Shown here piece by piece: positions 51,340 through 61,640 of a stretch of DNA of 64,000 nt. Position 1 is the first letter of the stretch. The number at the start of each line of letters is the position of its first letter. Source of the DNA: Cyprinodon diabolis (Eukaryota > Chordata > Actinopteri > Cyprinodontiformes > Cyprinodontidae). The notes under the pieces are model-generated. The model ran no database searches. It was not told the origin of the DNA and was given only the letters and a program-made list of their open reading frames with translations. The stretch covers positions 31,823,666 to 31,887,665 of the forward strand of contig CM060083.1 of NCBI GenBank assembly GCA_030533445.1. The letters are read 5' to 3'. The translations under genes and the position numbers were made by a program.

Positions 51340-52820
51340 CACAGTAATATCTGAGTCCAGACTTTGACTAAGCCATTTCAAAACCTTCATTTTCTTTTGT
51401 TTTCATTGCTAATTTATAGACCACTGTTCTTCTGATAAAAAAAAAAAAAAAAAATCAGACTTAAAGGTCACATATGATGTTCCTGTCAAGGAGTGTCTGC
51501 TCAACTATAGAATTCATAGTTCCATCATAACAACAAGCCATCTGGGTCCTTTTTCCTCTATTTATTTTTTTTTAACCAAGTTTCTTTTTTTGTTGTTGTT
51601 CAATGGTTTGCCCCATTTAACTACCCTTTTCAAACCGTGACGAGATCGGTCCAAGCACGGCAACCGAGATAACTGTTGAGTGTAAATGGCACGCAAACTG
51701 AACCGAACCGCGCTAAACTGGTACTAGTTCATCACTAGGACTCGGCGCGGTTCAGTTGAGGCTTGGTTCTCAGATAACGAAGAGAGCATGGGCAGACTGT
51801 TTCATCTCCTTACAGTCAGCTTCCTTGTAGTTGCCGGTAATGCACATCAGTAAGCTGCTTGCCAACCGCCATAAAACAGAAGAAGAAAATTTCAGACTTT
51901 TATAAAAATAGTAGCTTCCCTACCTTTCCACATGATTTCCAGTGATGATTCTGCTTAGCAGTGTGATGAACCTCAACGTTTGTCGTTGTTTGCTGCGTCT
52001 GTAAGCGCCGATTAGACCATCGTTTGTTATATCCACTTCCCAAAAGCTGACTCTGTCAAGTAAATTCACCAAAGGCCGCCTTCTTTGCCTGACTCTCTGC
52101 AAACAACGAAATATCACAATTATAGCCAAACATAACTTCCTGAATGTTACGGGCACCACCATTTTGATTTGCCCTATTCCGTCCTTCAATCCCAGAGAGC
52201 AGTAGTACCGCAGATCGTTATTAGAAGGCAAGGAACCGTGCTAGCGTTGATGTGTAAACGGACGTAAGGAATCAAGCTCGGCACGGTTAACTGATCCAAG
52301 CTGAGCTGAGGCCTGCAGTGCTTTAGATGCCTTTCTGGTTTTCTTTTTGTTACCTCCTGGATGAGTCATCAATGCTCTCTTGGAGTAATTCTGGTTGGCC
52401 ATCCACTACTGAAAACCCCAAATCCTTAGAAGTGGCCTTATCAGCCATTCTAGTCTGATACAGTACAGACTAGATTGGATGGTAGAAACTGTGGTTATTT
52501 TCAGCCTACTTCATGCTGTCTATAGTATCTTCTTCAAAGTTCTGATAGTAGTGGCTTGTCGAAATGAACTTTGGTATCCAAAAATCTGATTGGGCAAATT
52601 GTCAAGTCATGATTAAACAAAGTTGTGGACAATTCTTCTTTTCTTTTTTAACAGATTGCTTTCTCTTCATTAATAGATAGCATTTTTTATTAAATGAAAC
52701 GTTTTTTAGTCACTGCAGTTCTCTTTTTCTGCTATTGAAGTTTTTCATATTATCTAAAAGAATTAATGGAACAAAAACCCTCCAGAATCTGTAAGGAGGT
52801 AAATAATTTCTGACAGCACT
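51340..52820. mobile_element. Cluster of decayed DNA-transposon relics in rhoq intron 2
   Basis: Three pieces are visible. About 51350-51430 has a 'gactttgactaagccattt' phrase typical of Tc1/hAT-like fish relics. About 51640-52310 is a GC-richer block with repeated AACCG/CGGTT motifs (GAACCGAACCGCGC; CTCGGCACGGTT) that looks like a separate element. About 52330-52820 ends 'ttctgacagcactgta', resembling the terminal part of a transposon. No intact transposase or clean termini were found. Confidence 0.4.
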
Positions 52821-53439
52821 GTATGCTGTACGTCCATCTACTGTACCACGTTGCTCATTTGCTAAATGGTACTCCAAAACGCCCACAGGAGCTTCTAGAC
52901 GCTAAGCTGCAACAGGTGATGGTTTCACACAGGGGTTTACTGCCAGAGACTGGTGCACCGTGGACAGTGATGGCAGTGAGGGGGGCTTCAATAGTTCTAT
53001 TATGCAGAGAACAGGGCTTCTATGTCCGGTAGTGATGTCACAGATTTTGCTGCTTAATGCCTGGGCTTTCTCTTTACAATGTGTGATTCAGTTTGCATTG
53101 GGGAGTTGAGACTGTACTGAAAACTGCCCACACACCCACACACAATAATGTTTTCCTCTCAGCAGCACAGCTACTGCACACACAGACGGCTGCAACCCAC
53201 GACAAGCTCCAGTTTATTTAGAGCATCAATGCGAGACATTTACATTATTGGTTTACTTTTCTTCTTTTTGTTTTTTTTTACAGTAAAATCATGATTTAGT
53301 TTACCGATTATTGAAATTATCTTTATTATTATTATTATTTATTGCATTGATGTGATTTGAAAGCAGCTGTTATTTCTGGTGCAAATGCAAAGAACATTTT
53401 CTGCTGGTTCATGCTTTTTTTAATTATAAATAGCTCCTG

Positions 53440-54095
53440 AAATTTATCAGTTGATTTTTTTTTAAGTCTTGGTAGAATGTGTCGCAAGCAATGGTGGAGA
53501 TGCTGAAAAAAAAAGAGAAAAAAGTGTTCTGGTCTGATGAGATCCAAGTTTAGCTAAAGGAAAAGCTGATGTTAAACATCCTTTAACCATTTCTATCGTG
53601 AAACACGGCACTGACAGCATCATAATGTGGGGGATCTGGATGATCATTTGTGGGTTGCATGATCAAAGTTGCATGATCAATTAAAGTGTGACATGTAGAG
53701 AGAAAAAAATAAACCTAAAAAATGTCTTTTTACTTTTACTTTAAAGCTTGAATTGTGACAGAGGCAATACATTCTTCATATCTTGAAAGCACGAACCTCA
53801 ACATGAACCGTTGTGGTTGTCGCATCATGCCATGAGCTTGTTTGTCAGATTTCTGAGATAATTGGAAGATTGAGTGAGGTAAATCTAGAACAATCCTTGA
53901 AGAAAGCGGTTAGGGGCTGCAAAAGACGTAAGACTGGGGATCGTCTTCTAGTAGTAGAACAACGCTGAAACTTTAGCTAGAGCTACATTGGAATGGTTTA
54001 CCTAAAAGTATATTGACATATTAGAATGGTCTAGTCAAAGTCCAAATCCAGTTGATATGGTGGCAAGCTATAAAAACTGATGTGTATTGTCACTC
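53440..54095 (+). pseudogene. Degenerate Tc1-like transposase relic
   Basis: The plus strand preserves C-terminal Tc1-type landmarks in broken frames. One is a V-L-V-x-x-DPS-like segment near 53526-53550. Near 54030-54055 is a segment reading WSSQSPNPVD, matching the familiar W-P-SQSPDLNP-I-E motif. Stops and frameshifts throughout rule out a product. Confidence 0.65.
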
Positions 54096-54110
54096 TTCAT
54101 TCATATAGAG

Positions 54111-54313
54111 CAGGCATCCCCAAATTCGGTCCTCGAGGGCCGCTGTCCTGCAGGTTTTAGAGGTTTCCCTGCTTCAGCACAGCTGATTTACATTGATAGT
54201 TGATTAACAGGCTTTTGCTGAACTGCAATCATCAGAATCAGCTGTGCTGAAGCAGAGAAACCTCTAAAACCTGCAGGACAGCGGCCCTCGAGGACTGACT
54301 TTGGGGATGCCTG
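54111..54313. mobile_element. Palindromic hAT-like MITE with near-perfect 8-bp target duplication
   Basis: It starts CAGGCATCCCCAAA and ends TTTGGGGATGCCTG. The arms (GGTCCTCGAGGGCCGCTGTC and its complement) remain paired for about 75 bp, separated by a short loop. The flanks are ATATAGAG (54103-54110) and ATACAGAG (54314-54321), seven of eight bases equal. This is a classic foldback hAT non-autonomous element. Confidence 0.9.
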
Positions 54314-54551
54314 ATACAGAGCTTTAATCATTTTACAAGTAAGAATAAGAAACATTTTTATCTTTCTATGTGCAATGCTGGGGAAGCCATAGCAAAAAAG
54401 ATGTAAAAACTAGAACTGCGACCGCAACAAAATATAGTTCTACTCAGGATTGCTAAATATTAAAAGATATTTCTTTCTGTTTCTATTTAGTTTGAAAACA
54501 ATATTTTTCAAATGTATTTTGACCACTTGTCTTGGAAAACTCTGTTGCAAC

Positions 54552-54649
54552 AAGGGCTGAAACAATTGGATTCATTGTAATTATTCGATTTTTGAAATAA
54601 TCATAAAATATGCCTTTAGCTGACAGAGCAACCCACTTAGTGCAGCAAT

Positions 54650-54705
<56 letters not shown>

Positions 54706-54879
54706 ATTTTCGTCTGTCAACAATCATTATCCACAACTCCTCAGGTGGAAAGGTTTTAGTTTCAACTAGTTTAATTTCTTAAAGAATCTTCTTGAAGGTG
54801 CATTTGTCTATCTGATTAGTAATCGAAAAAATAATCGACAGATTAATCAATTTGCAAAATAATTGTCAGTTGCAGCCCG
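54552..54879. mobile_element. Foldback MITE interrupted by a (TA)n tract
   Basis: It opens AGGGCTGAAACAATTGGA and closes GTCAGTTGCAGCCC, with inner motifs ATTATTCGAT and ATCGACAGATTAAT. A (TA)n run of about 50 bp (about 54652-54702) sits in the middle. An inverted, diverged copy of the same family without the TA run is at 57543-57881. Confidence 0.7.
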
Positions 54880-55639
54880 TGTTGCTGAAGGCTGCAGTGT
54901 GACCGTTAGATTCTGCTGAAAATTACCCGCTGTACCTTTAAGTGTCGGCTTAGCCTGTCCTATAAAGTTATTTTCCTACAAAATTCAAATATGAACTACC
55001 TTCACAGGTCTATTGCAATAAAAAAAAACATAGAAAATTTAAATAGAATTCAAATCAAATGATAGAATGCAGAACATTTGAACAAGTAGGAGAAAATGCA
55101 ACAAAGAACCCCGTTTTTTCAGTTTTAATGATGATATTATTGTATTTTCATTCTAAAAACCAAAGTCAGACTTTTGGCACCAGGGGTTATAAGCAAATAT
55201 GTTGATGGTGGTAGCCCCCAGGCACCCCCCAAGTATCCAACTGTATAGTTTTACTGTAGCCTTGTCTCATCATACATAGGAAATTGCCATTTAATGGCAA
55301 CCTCTTGCCACAAGATTATGAAACACATTGTATGCATGATCTTTGCTTTAAGATTGCCTCACCTTTCAGCAAAAGGCTGAGAGTGGTGAAATTCAGCAGT
55401 AGACAGACTCGGCTTTAGAGTCTCAGCATAATGTTTTATAAGCTACATTTATTGTCCTTGCAAGTAAAGAAAAATATCTTTCTATCTGCTCTTCATTTTT
55501 AAGTCATTCTCTAAAAGAAAAGTAGACATTGATATAACTGCAGGTGATGGAGAGATGCTGTTTTAATTCAAAATATAATGAGCTGCTGTGACATGTTGAG
55601 TTTTATGGTGTTTAGGTAAAATATGGGCATAATTAATTA

Positions 55640-56290
55640 AAACAGGTCCTAAAAACTGTGTCCAAAAGCACTCCAAATTCAGCATTGAGGATCAAGAGGG
55701 CAAAGAATATCACATAGAACATTAGAGAGGGGCACAATCAGTAAACACAGTTTTGGTTTTGTTTTCGTTCACTGTCAGACAGTCCTGAGTCAGCCAGTCT
55801 ATGACGTGTCAATTAACTGTTAAGCGGCGGCCGCAGTGGTTCAGACATCGGGATTAAAATGGAACACATTTCGATATCAGCAGCATAACAAGAAAAGAAA
55901 ATATACTTTGTAAACATAGAATCCAAATGCAGAATATATAAAGAAATTTGAATAGGACTCATAATAGAGCCTTCTGGTACTCTAACAAATCAGTTGTGGG
56001 CAAAAAGAGTACTCCCTCAAAGACTCAGAATAAGAACCATCTGACATGAGATTCAAACCAAACAGAGCTTTTAAGAGTGGGGATTTGTCAGAGATTTAAT
56101 AGAAGAATGCTTTGATGGACTGTCAAAGGCAGCAGATAAATCTAAAAGAACCAAAACAATGGAGTCAGCAGTCAAGAGAAGATCATAAATAAATTCCTTA
56201 AAGTTCTGTCTTAGTACAATGAATTAAAACCAGAGTGAAGGGTTTCACAAACACCATGAGTATTTAAAAACGTACAATTTGGACTGTGGA
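55640..56290. repeat. Decayed teleost retroposon-like repeat
   Basis: Landmarks in order: 'gcataacaagaaaa', 'gatttgtcagagatttaat', 'ggcagcagataaatctaaa', 'cagtcaagagaagatcat' and 'aattaaaaccagagtgaag'. I recognise the arrangement as a common fish interspersed repeat but cannot assign its family. Confidence 0.5.
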
Positions 56291-56798
56291 GCAGGACAAC
56301 ATAAAAAAACAAGATTCCTTTTTATGATAAACTGTGGCACGGCTGTATGTTGCTGAAGTAGAAGATCTCAAGTATAAAATATTTCAAATTCATAAATGAC
56401 ACACAGGATCCAACAGGAAACCTACTAAAAAAGATAGCAAATCATAAATATAGTATAGGCACAAAATGAAAGAAGTTTAGGAGAAGTAGGTTAATGTCTG
56501 TAACCTCAAGATATACAGTAGTCACATGAACATCAGGAAAAAAGCAAAGTATTAGCAATACATCGGTAAGGCTGTTACTGACAAATACCACATCCTGGTT
56601 CATGGAAATCTGACCTGAACATTTCAATTTTATCTATTTGCAACTGTATTTTAATTTGTTTTTTATTTGAAAGAAAACATGTTCTGTAACATCCTTGATA
56701 GAGGTAGTTTGTCCATCAAAAATGAAGGAATTTTAATTGAAAATCAGCATTTATTCACATAATTACCCCACTGAGGCATAAAGATATTTTTATAATTC

Positions 56799-56900
56799 AA
56801 GATTCAAGAGCCTTTATTGTCATTCACATCACGTGTTACATGAGGTAAAACGAAATTGAGAGTCACGGCCTCAGTTACATCCGAATATAAAAAATAAAAT
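56799..56900. repeat. Short repeat fragment (TTCAAGATTCAAG...TTTATTGTCATT)
   Basis: 'attcaagattcaagagcc' followed by 'tttattgtcattcacatca' and 'aaaacgaaattgagag' is a frequent teleost repeat motif; only a short piece is present. Confidence 0.6.
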
Positions 56901-57542
56901 ATAAAAACTAGCTACAAGATCAATTTGTGCTAGCTACAAGATCAAATTATATAAATAGAAAAAATATTTACAGGTATAATCATTATCATATAATCATTTA
57001 GGCATGCTCTTTCATTAATCTCATTTCTCTATAAATTACAGACAACTGCTTTTCAGAACTTAGTCTTTAGTTTAGGACATAAAAGCGACGCACACATGGA
57101 AAGGAAATGTAGACGTCACCCAGCAGACTACTGTCACTAAAGAAAAGAAACAACCAGATTATTGTCATTTCGAAACTCTTGAGCAATGGAAGCTGACAGA
57201 ATCATGACCACGTCATCAACAAAGAAGGTAAGGAAAACAGAACAACTGTTAACAACGGCGGTCAGCAAAGGAGTCAGTGATGCTGCTGCAGAGAAGTCTA
57301 TGTGGATGTGTAGTCTAAGCTCTGGCAATGACTTCAATGTTGGATAAATGTGGTTTGGCAGTTTAGACAGCAGACAGTTTCTAAACAATCAGTGTCTTTA
57401 TTCTGAACTTAAAACTACCGGATACTATCCGAGTACCGCATCTCAAAGTAGCTTGTGTTTGCAGTGTAAATCAAGACAGAAACGTTTTCTTTTAGGTCAT
57501 TCCAGGAATCCTTTCCGTTGTATTTCAAACTATAAACCTTAT

Positions 57543-57881
57543 GGCTGCAATTAACGATTATTTTGCTAATATATTAATCTGTCGATTATTTTTTCGATTA
57601 ATCGATTAATAGTCAGATAGCCAAAGGTTCATTAAAGAAGACTTTTTACCAAATAAAACCAGACAGACGAAAAGTTTTTTGTTTTATCTTAAATTCAAAA
57701 TGTTTCTTTTTTTTATTTACAATCTTGTCATAATTACTTCTCCAAGTGGGTTGCTTTGTCAGCTAAAGGCATGTTTTACATTCTCTAAACTCCAGTTAAC
57801 AGTGAATCGATTCCTTAATTAGTTGACGATTACTTCAATAATTGATTAATCATGATCAATCTGATTAATTGATTCAGCCCT
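57543..57881. mobile_element. Foldback MITE, inverted partner of the 54.5-kb copy
   Basis: It starts GGCTGCAATTAACGATTATT and ends TTGATTCAGCCCT, with internal ATTTTTTCGATTAATCGA and 'gtgggttgctttgtcagct' (complement of the 'agctgacagagcaacccac' block at 54.6 kb). This shows family membership and opposite orientation. Confidence 0.75.
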
Positions 57882-59150
57882 AATAAACTTTTTCTTTTGA
57901 ATCAAAGCTGAAAAGAATGTATAGCATAAAATCTAATCTAATCATTTAAGATTAAAAGTCTGTATTATCTATTGGATAGGTTTTTTTCCTTTTTTATACT
58001 TGACCAAAAGTTTCAGGAATAAAATGGTTGATTTGGATGACTGGGTGGCTTGTTGGTAGTTTTTGGAACTAAATATTATACAGCTGCACAGTAACTTTTG
58101 CAGCATTATAATAACACTTAAAGAGTTAAATTTAACACCAATCCAAGTGCATTTGGTCCTACTCTGAAATAGAGTTAAATTAACTCTTTTCATAATGTAT
58201 ACTCCTGCTGTTGTTGTAATAAGTCTGAAAGAGTCAAATTACTTTGACACTGCACATTTAACCCTGTTAAACTGTGCAGCTTAACTGGGTTAAATGTGTG
58301 TATGTTTGATAATGAAATCTGACATTTGATGGTGAATAATTAATAATTAAAAGGACTACATATCTGAAAACATCAAATACTACTCTGTACCAATTTTGGT
58401 AAGTGAGTTCCAAAATAATTCTGTAGATGTGATGTTTATTTATAATAAAAATTAGATAATTTTAGAATCATTCGGCTGGCTTATAAGAGAGGTCTGAAGC
58501 TGAAAAACAATGCTTTTTAAGTATTTTAACAAAAAATTTAAATATACCTTGCATTAGAATTCTGGTTACGATATGTCCAGAAAAAACAACCCTACAGGAC
58601 AGTATATACCTAGCATTTCTGTCTGAAATAAACAGTAAACCATTCAAGTGAATTTAGTTGAACACTTAGAAAGTAAGGAGCAATTAGTTTAGCCATTGAC
58701 TTCAAGGAGCACCTTTCTTTAGGACCGCTGTCACTGGATCAGTAGCTCTGTGATGTCGTCTCTCCACAGTTTGTGATTAAGGCATGCTAAATGCCCACGC
58801 ATTGCTGCTCCTCAGCCAATCAGCTTATAATATGCCCATCTCTGCTCCCTACTGATCCACGCAGTAAAATGATCTCCCTGCAGCAGAGTTTGATTATAAT
58901 AAGATGCTTTGAATTATCCATCTGTAGAAACATGCTGCATTATAACAGTGTTACAAATACATAAAAACAAATTAAAGTCCTTTTTTATTGGAAATCTAAC
59001 ACGGTCACTAACGTAGTTACTCTTAACACTGCTAGCTGGCACCTTCCTAATAAGAATTCTAATTTGGCGATAGCATTTAATAAAAGTAAAGGATAAATAT
59101 AGCATTACAGTTGTAAGTTGTATTGCATTTAGAAATTCCACACCAAGCAC
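57882..59150. other. Intronic/intergenic AT-rich sequence, nothing recognised
   Basis: It contains a few repeated GAGTTAAATT/TTAACTCT motifs at about 58120-58290. No exon or classifiable repeat was found. Confidence 0.45.
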
Positions 59151-59820
59151 TTAAAAGGTATTGTGTAGGATTTTTTAAAAGGCCCGCCCTCTCCACTTAA
59201 AAAAATGCGCGTGCAAGAGCCTGCACGAGCCCATTTCTCCTTGTGAACGCCTTGTTTAAAATGTGCTGTTCTCATAGCTCATACAAGCTTACTGTATCCA
59301 CATACAGTGACTTTATAGTAGACTTTATAGCAAACTCGGTTAACTGACCGTTCGCACAGATGATCACTGCTTTTTGCTCCGTTGGTCACGTAACTCCTTC
59401 TCTTCTGCGCGGTGCCATCGTTGTTACTAGTTGCCACTGTTGGATAGAGGCAGCCTATGGTAACAGCTGCCCGCTGTGAGAGCAAATCCCATGGTGCTTT
59501 GCATGGAGAGCTGTCCGTGCAAAGCTATCTGGGATATATCTACCTCTTCTGAGGCTTTTCTTTTCTTGCACTTCGTAGACACTTTTTCTCTTACGACCCA
59601 CGGCCATTTTCAAAGAACCGTGATGAGAAAGGTGAGCTTCATTGACGTAGCTCACCACACACATGCGACTGAAAGTGCGCATGCGGAGAAAAAGATAGCT
59701 AATGGGACGAGCGTGTAGGACGGCCTTACGTCAACATATCACCAGAATTATTGACAATTTGGAGGACCACTTATTGTGATGATGCAATCGGAAATAAAAA
59801 ATCATCCTCTATACCTTTAA
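59151..59820. mobile_element. TTAA-flanked MITE, longer copy 2
   Basis: Bounded by TTAA at 59151 and 59817, with AAGGTATTGTGTAGGATT on the left and CTATACCT on the right. It shares the terminal regions and the 'aggacggccttacgt' and 'ggaggaccacttatt' blocks with the 22206 copy but holds about 310 bp more internal sequence. The shorter copy is therefore probably an internal-deletion derivative. Open frames inside it (59455-59718) are not conserved with copy 1. Confidence 0.85.
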
Positions 59821-60760
59821 TGCACCTTAAGTGGGTCTCTAGTCAGTCACATAACTGTAAGCTGGAACAAAAAACTAAATATAACCCTTAATGACTAGAA
59901 GATCCAAGTTTGGTTTTGGGAATTTTATTCAACTTTCATTTACTTTTTTCTGTTAGAAAACACTTGTTTGACATTTAATTAAAGTTTAGTTTTGGGCATT
60001 TGTTTTCAAGTCTACACAGGAGCATGCATGAGCAAAGATGGCATTAAAATACACATTCCTGATGTTCTTTAGGGTTTCTTTCTTCTGATCAACTGCTGCC
60101 TGCTAAGAAACTAAGCCATGCACCATTAACGGAATAGCAGGAGAAGAATGCAGACCAGATGTAATCATTGCGGCAGCACTTCTTTTTTCAAAAAAGAAAA
60201 AAAAAAGACTTTGAAACTGTGCATGAGGAAGGAAGTGGATTCAGCATTTTTTTTTTTTTTAGTCTTATGGCATTGCAAGTTTTGGTGAGAAACATTAAAT
60301 GAATGCAGACAGCCTCTACTAAAGGCAGCACTGTACATGGATTCCTTTCAGCAGCACCTCTCTTCACGTTCTCTCCCCATATGACCTTTGACCTTCTCTG
60401 TTCCCTGGCAACATTAAACTGCATTTGCCGAACACTGAACCGTTAACACTTGGCTCTGGGGGCTGCTGTAACAGTCCCACATCAGGCAGTAACTGAAACA
60501 CAATCTGTTCAAAGACAATAACTAAGTTTGAGAAGGCATGGTGTAGTAAGCTACTATTGCTACCTGTGACTGTTTTTATGTTTTTCCTTAAGAAAGCAGA
60601 TGGTATTATTGTTACAGTTGGCTAGAAAAAACCAGAACACTGCCTCATTGTCTATCTTAGCACGTTTCATAGTGTGTGTGTGTGTTAGGGGATGATTTGT
60701 TTTTAGCTGAATCAGAGGCTGTCTCTGAAATGGAGAAGTTCTCCCAGATGTCTGCTTTGG

Positions 60761-60979
60761 ATGCCGCCGTTTGCAAAGAGTAGAGTTGCTGCACCCACCC
60801 TCCCCCCAAAGCCACCGCCTACGACTCGACTGACCTCCTCATGTGGAGCGAATGGCCAGCTGGTAATGTTTATAACTTCAGAGCTTGATCAAAGACACAG
60901 CAGTCCTAAGAGAGGAGTAGACAGCAAGGAGGAGGCAGAGAGGAAGAGGAAGAGAGAGAGACGGATTTGGTCAGGGGAG
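60761..60979 (+). other. Candidate coding first exon, unidentified
   Basis: An ATG at 60761 opens a 73-codon frame that meets a strong donor (GAG|GTAAGAC) at 60979/60980 in phase 0. It is Pro-rich early (TLPPKPPPTTR) and strongly basic late (EEAERKRKRERR). It lies in a locally GC-richer patch and could be an alternative first exon of rhoq or of a downstream gene. No family is recognised and the basic tail comes from a simple purine repeat, so chance is a real possibility. Confidence 0.2.
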
Positions 60980-61254
60980 GTAAGACAAGTTTAAGCTGGA
61001 ATTTCTCTTGAGAGGCTAAATTCTTCCCTTTCAGTTTTCGGTTTTTCTTTTAATTGCTTGGAAATGTACAATCATTTGCAAAAGCGTTCTTTTTTTTCTA
61101 AAGTTTGTCATTACAGCCTAATCAGTTATGTATTTTATCTGGATTTTATATAATCATCCAAGAAAAAGTAACTCAAAATTGTAGTCGGAAATGAGACTAT
61201 ATGTTATCAGAATATTTCAATTTATTGTTTTCTTTACACGCATTTGTATTTAGC

Positions 61255-61640
61255 CTTCTTTTACTCTGGTGCTCTTAAATAGAATCCAGCACAATCAATC
61301 TCCTTGAAAAGACACCTGATTGGTAAAATTAGTCCAACTGTGTGTAACTCCATCACTGTGTGAATGCTGATCTTATGTAAAAGCCTCAGAGCTTTGTTAG
61401 AGAACATTTGTAAAGAAATAACATATTTAGATTAAAACATGGTGACAGCAGCAAAAAAACACACTTTTGGTATCTATATGGTATACTTTAGCAATAGCTG
61501 GTACTAAATATGGTGCAAAATTGAAGAAAAGAGCCTGCAAAATACTTGACATTAGGGTGAAGGTTCACCTTCAAGCAATAGGGCTATATTACATAACAAA
61601 GGATAATGTGATATTAAAGAATATTGGGATGGTACGATTT
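61255..61640 (+). mobile_element. Decayed Tc1-like transposon 5' region
   Basis: 'ctcttaaatagaatccag', 'gcctcagagctttgttaga' and 'gaacatttgtaaagaaat' follow the order of the 5' part of fish Tc1-like elements just before the transposase start. A short degenerate reading follows. The open frame 61467-61724 is not a clean transposase. Confidence 0.5.
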
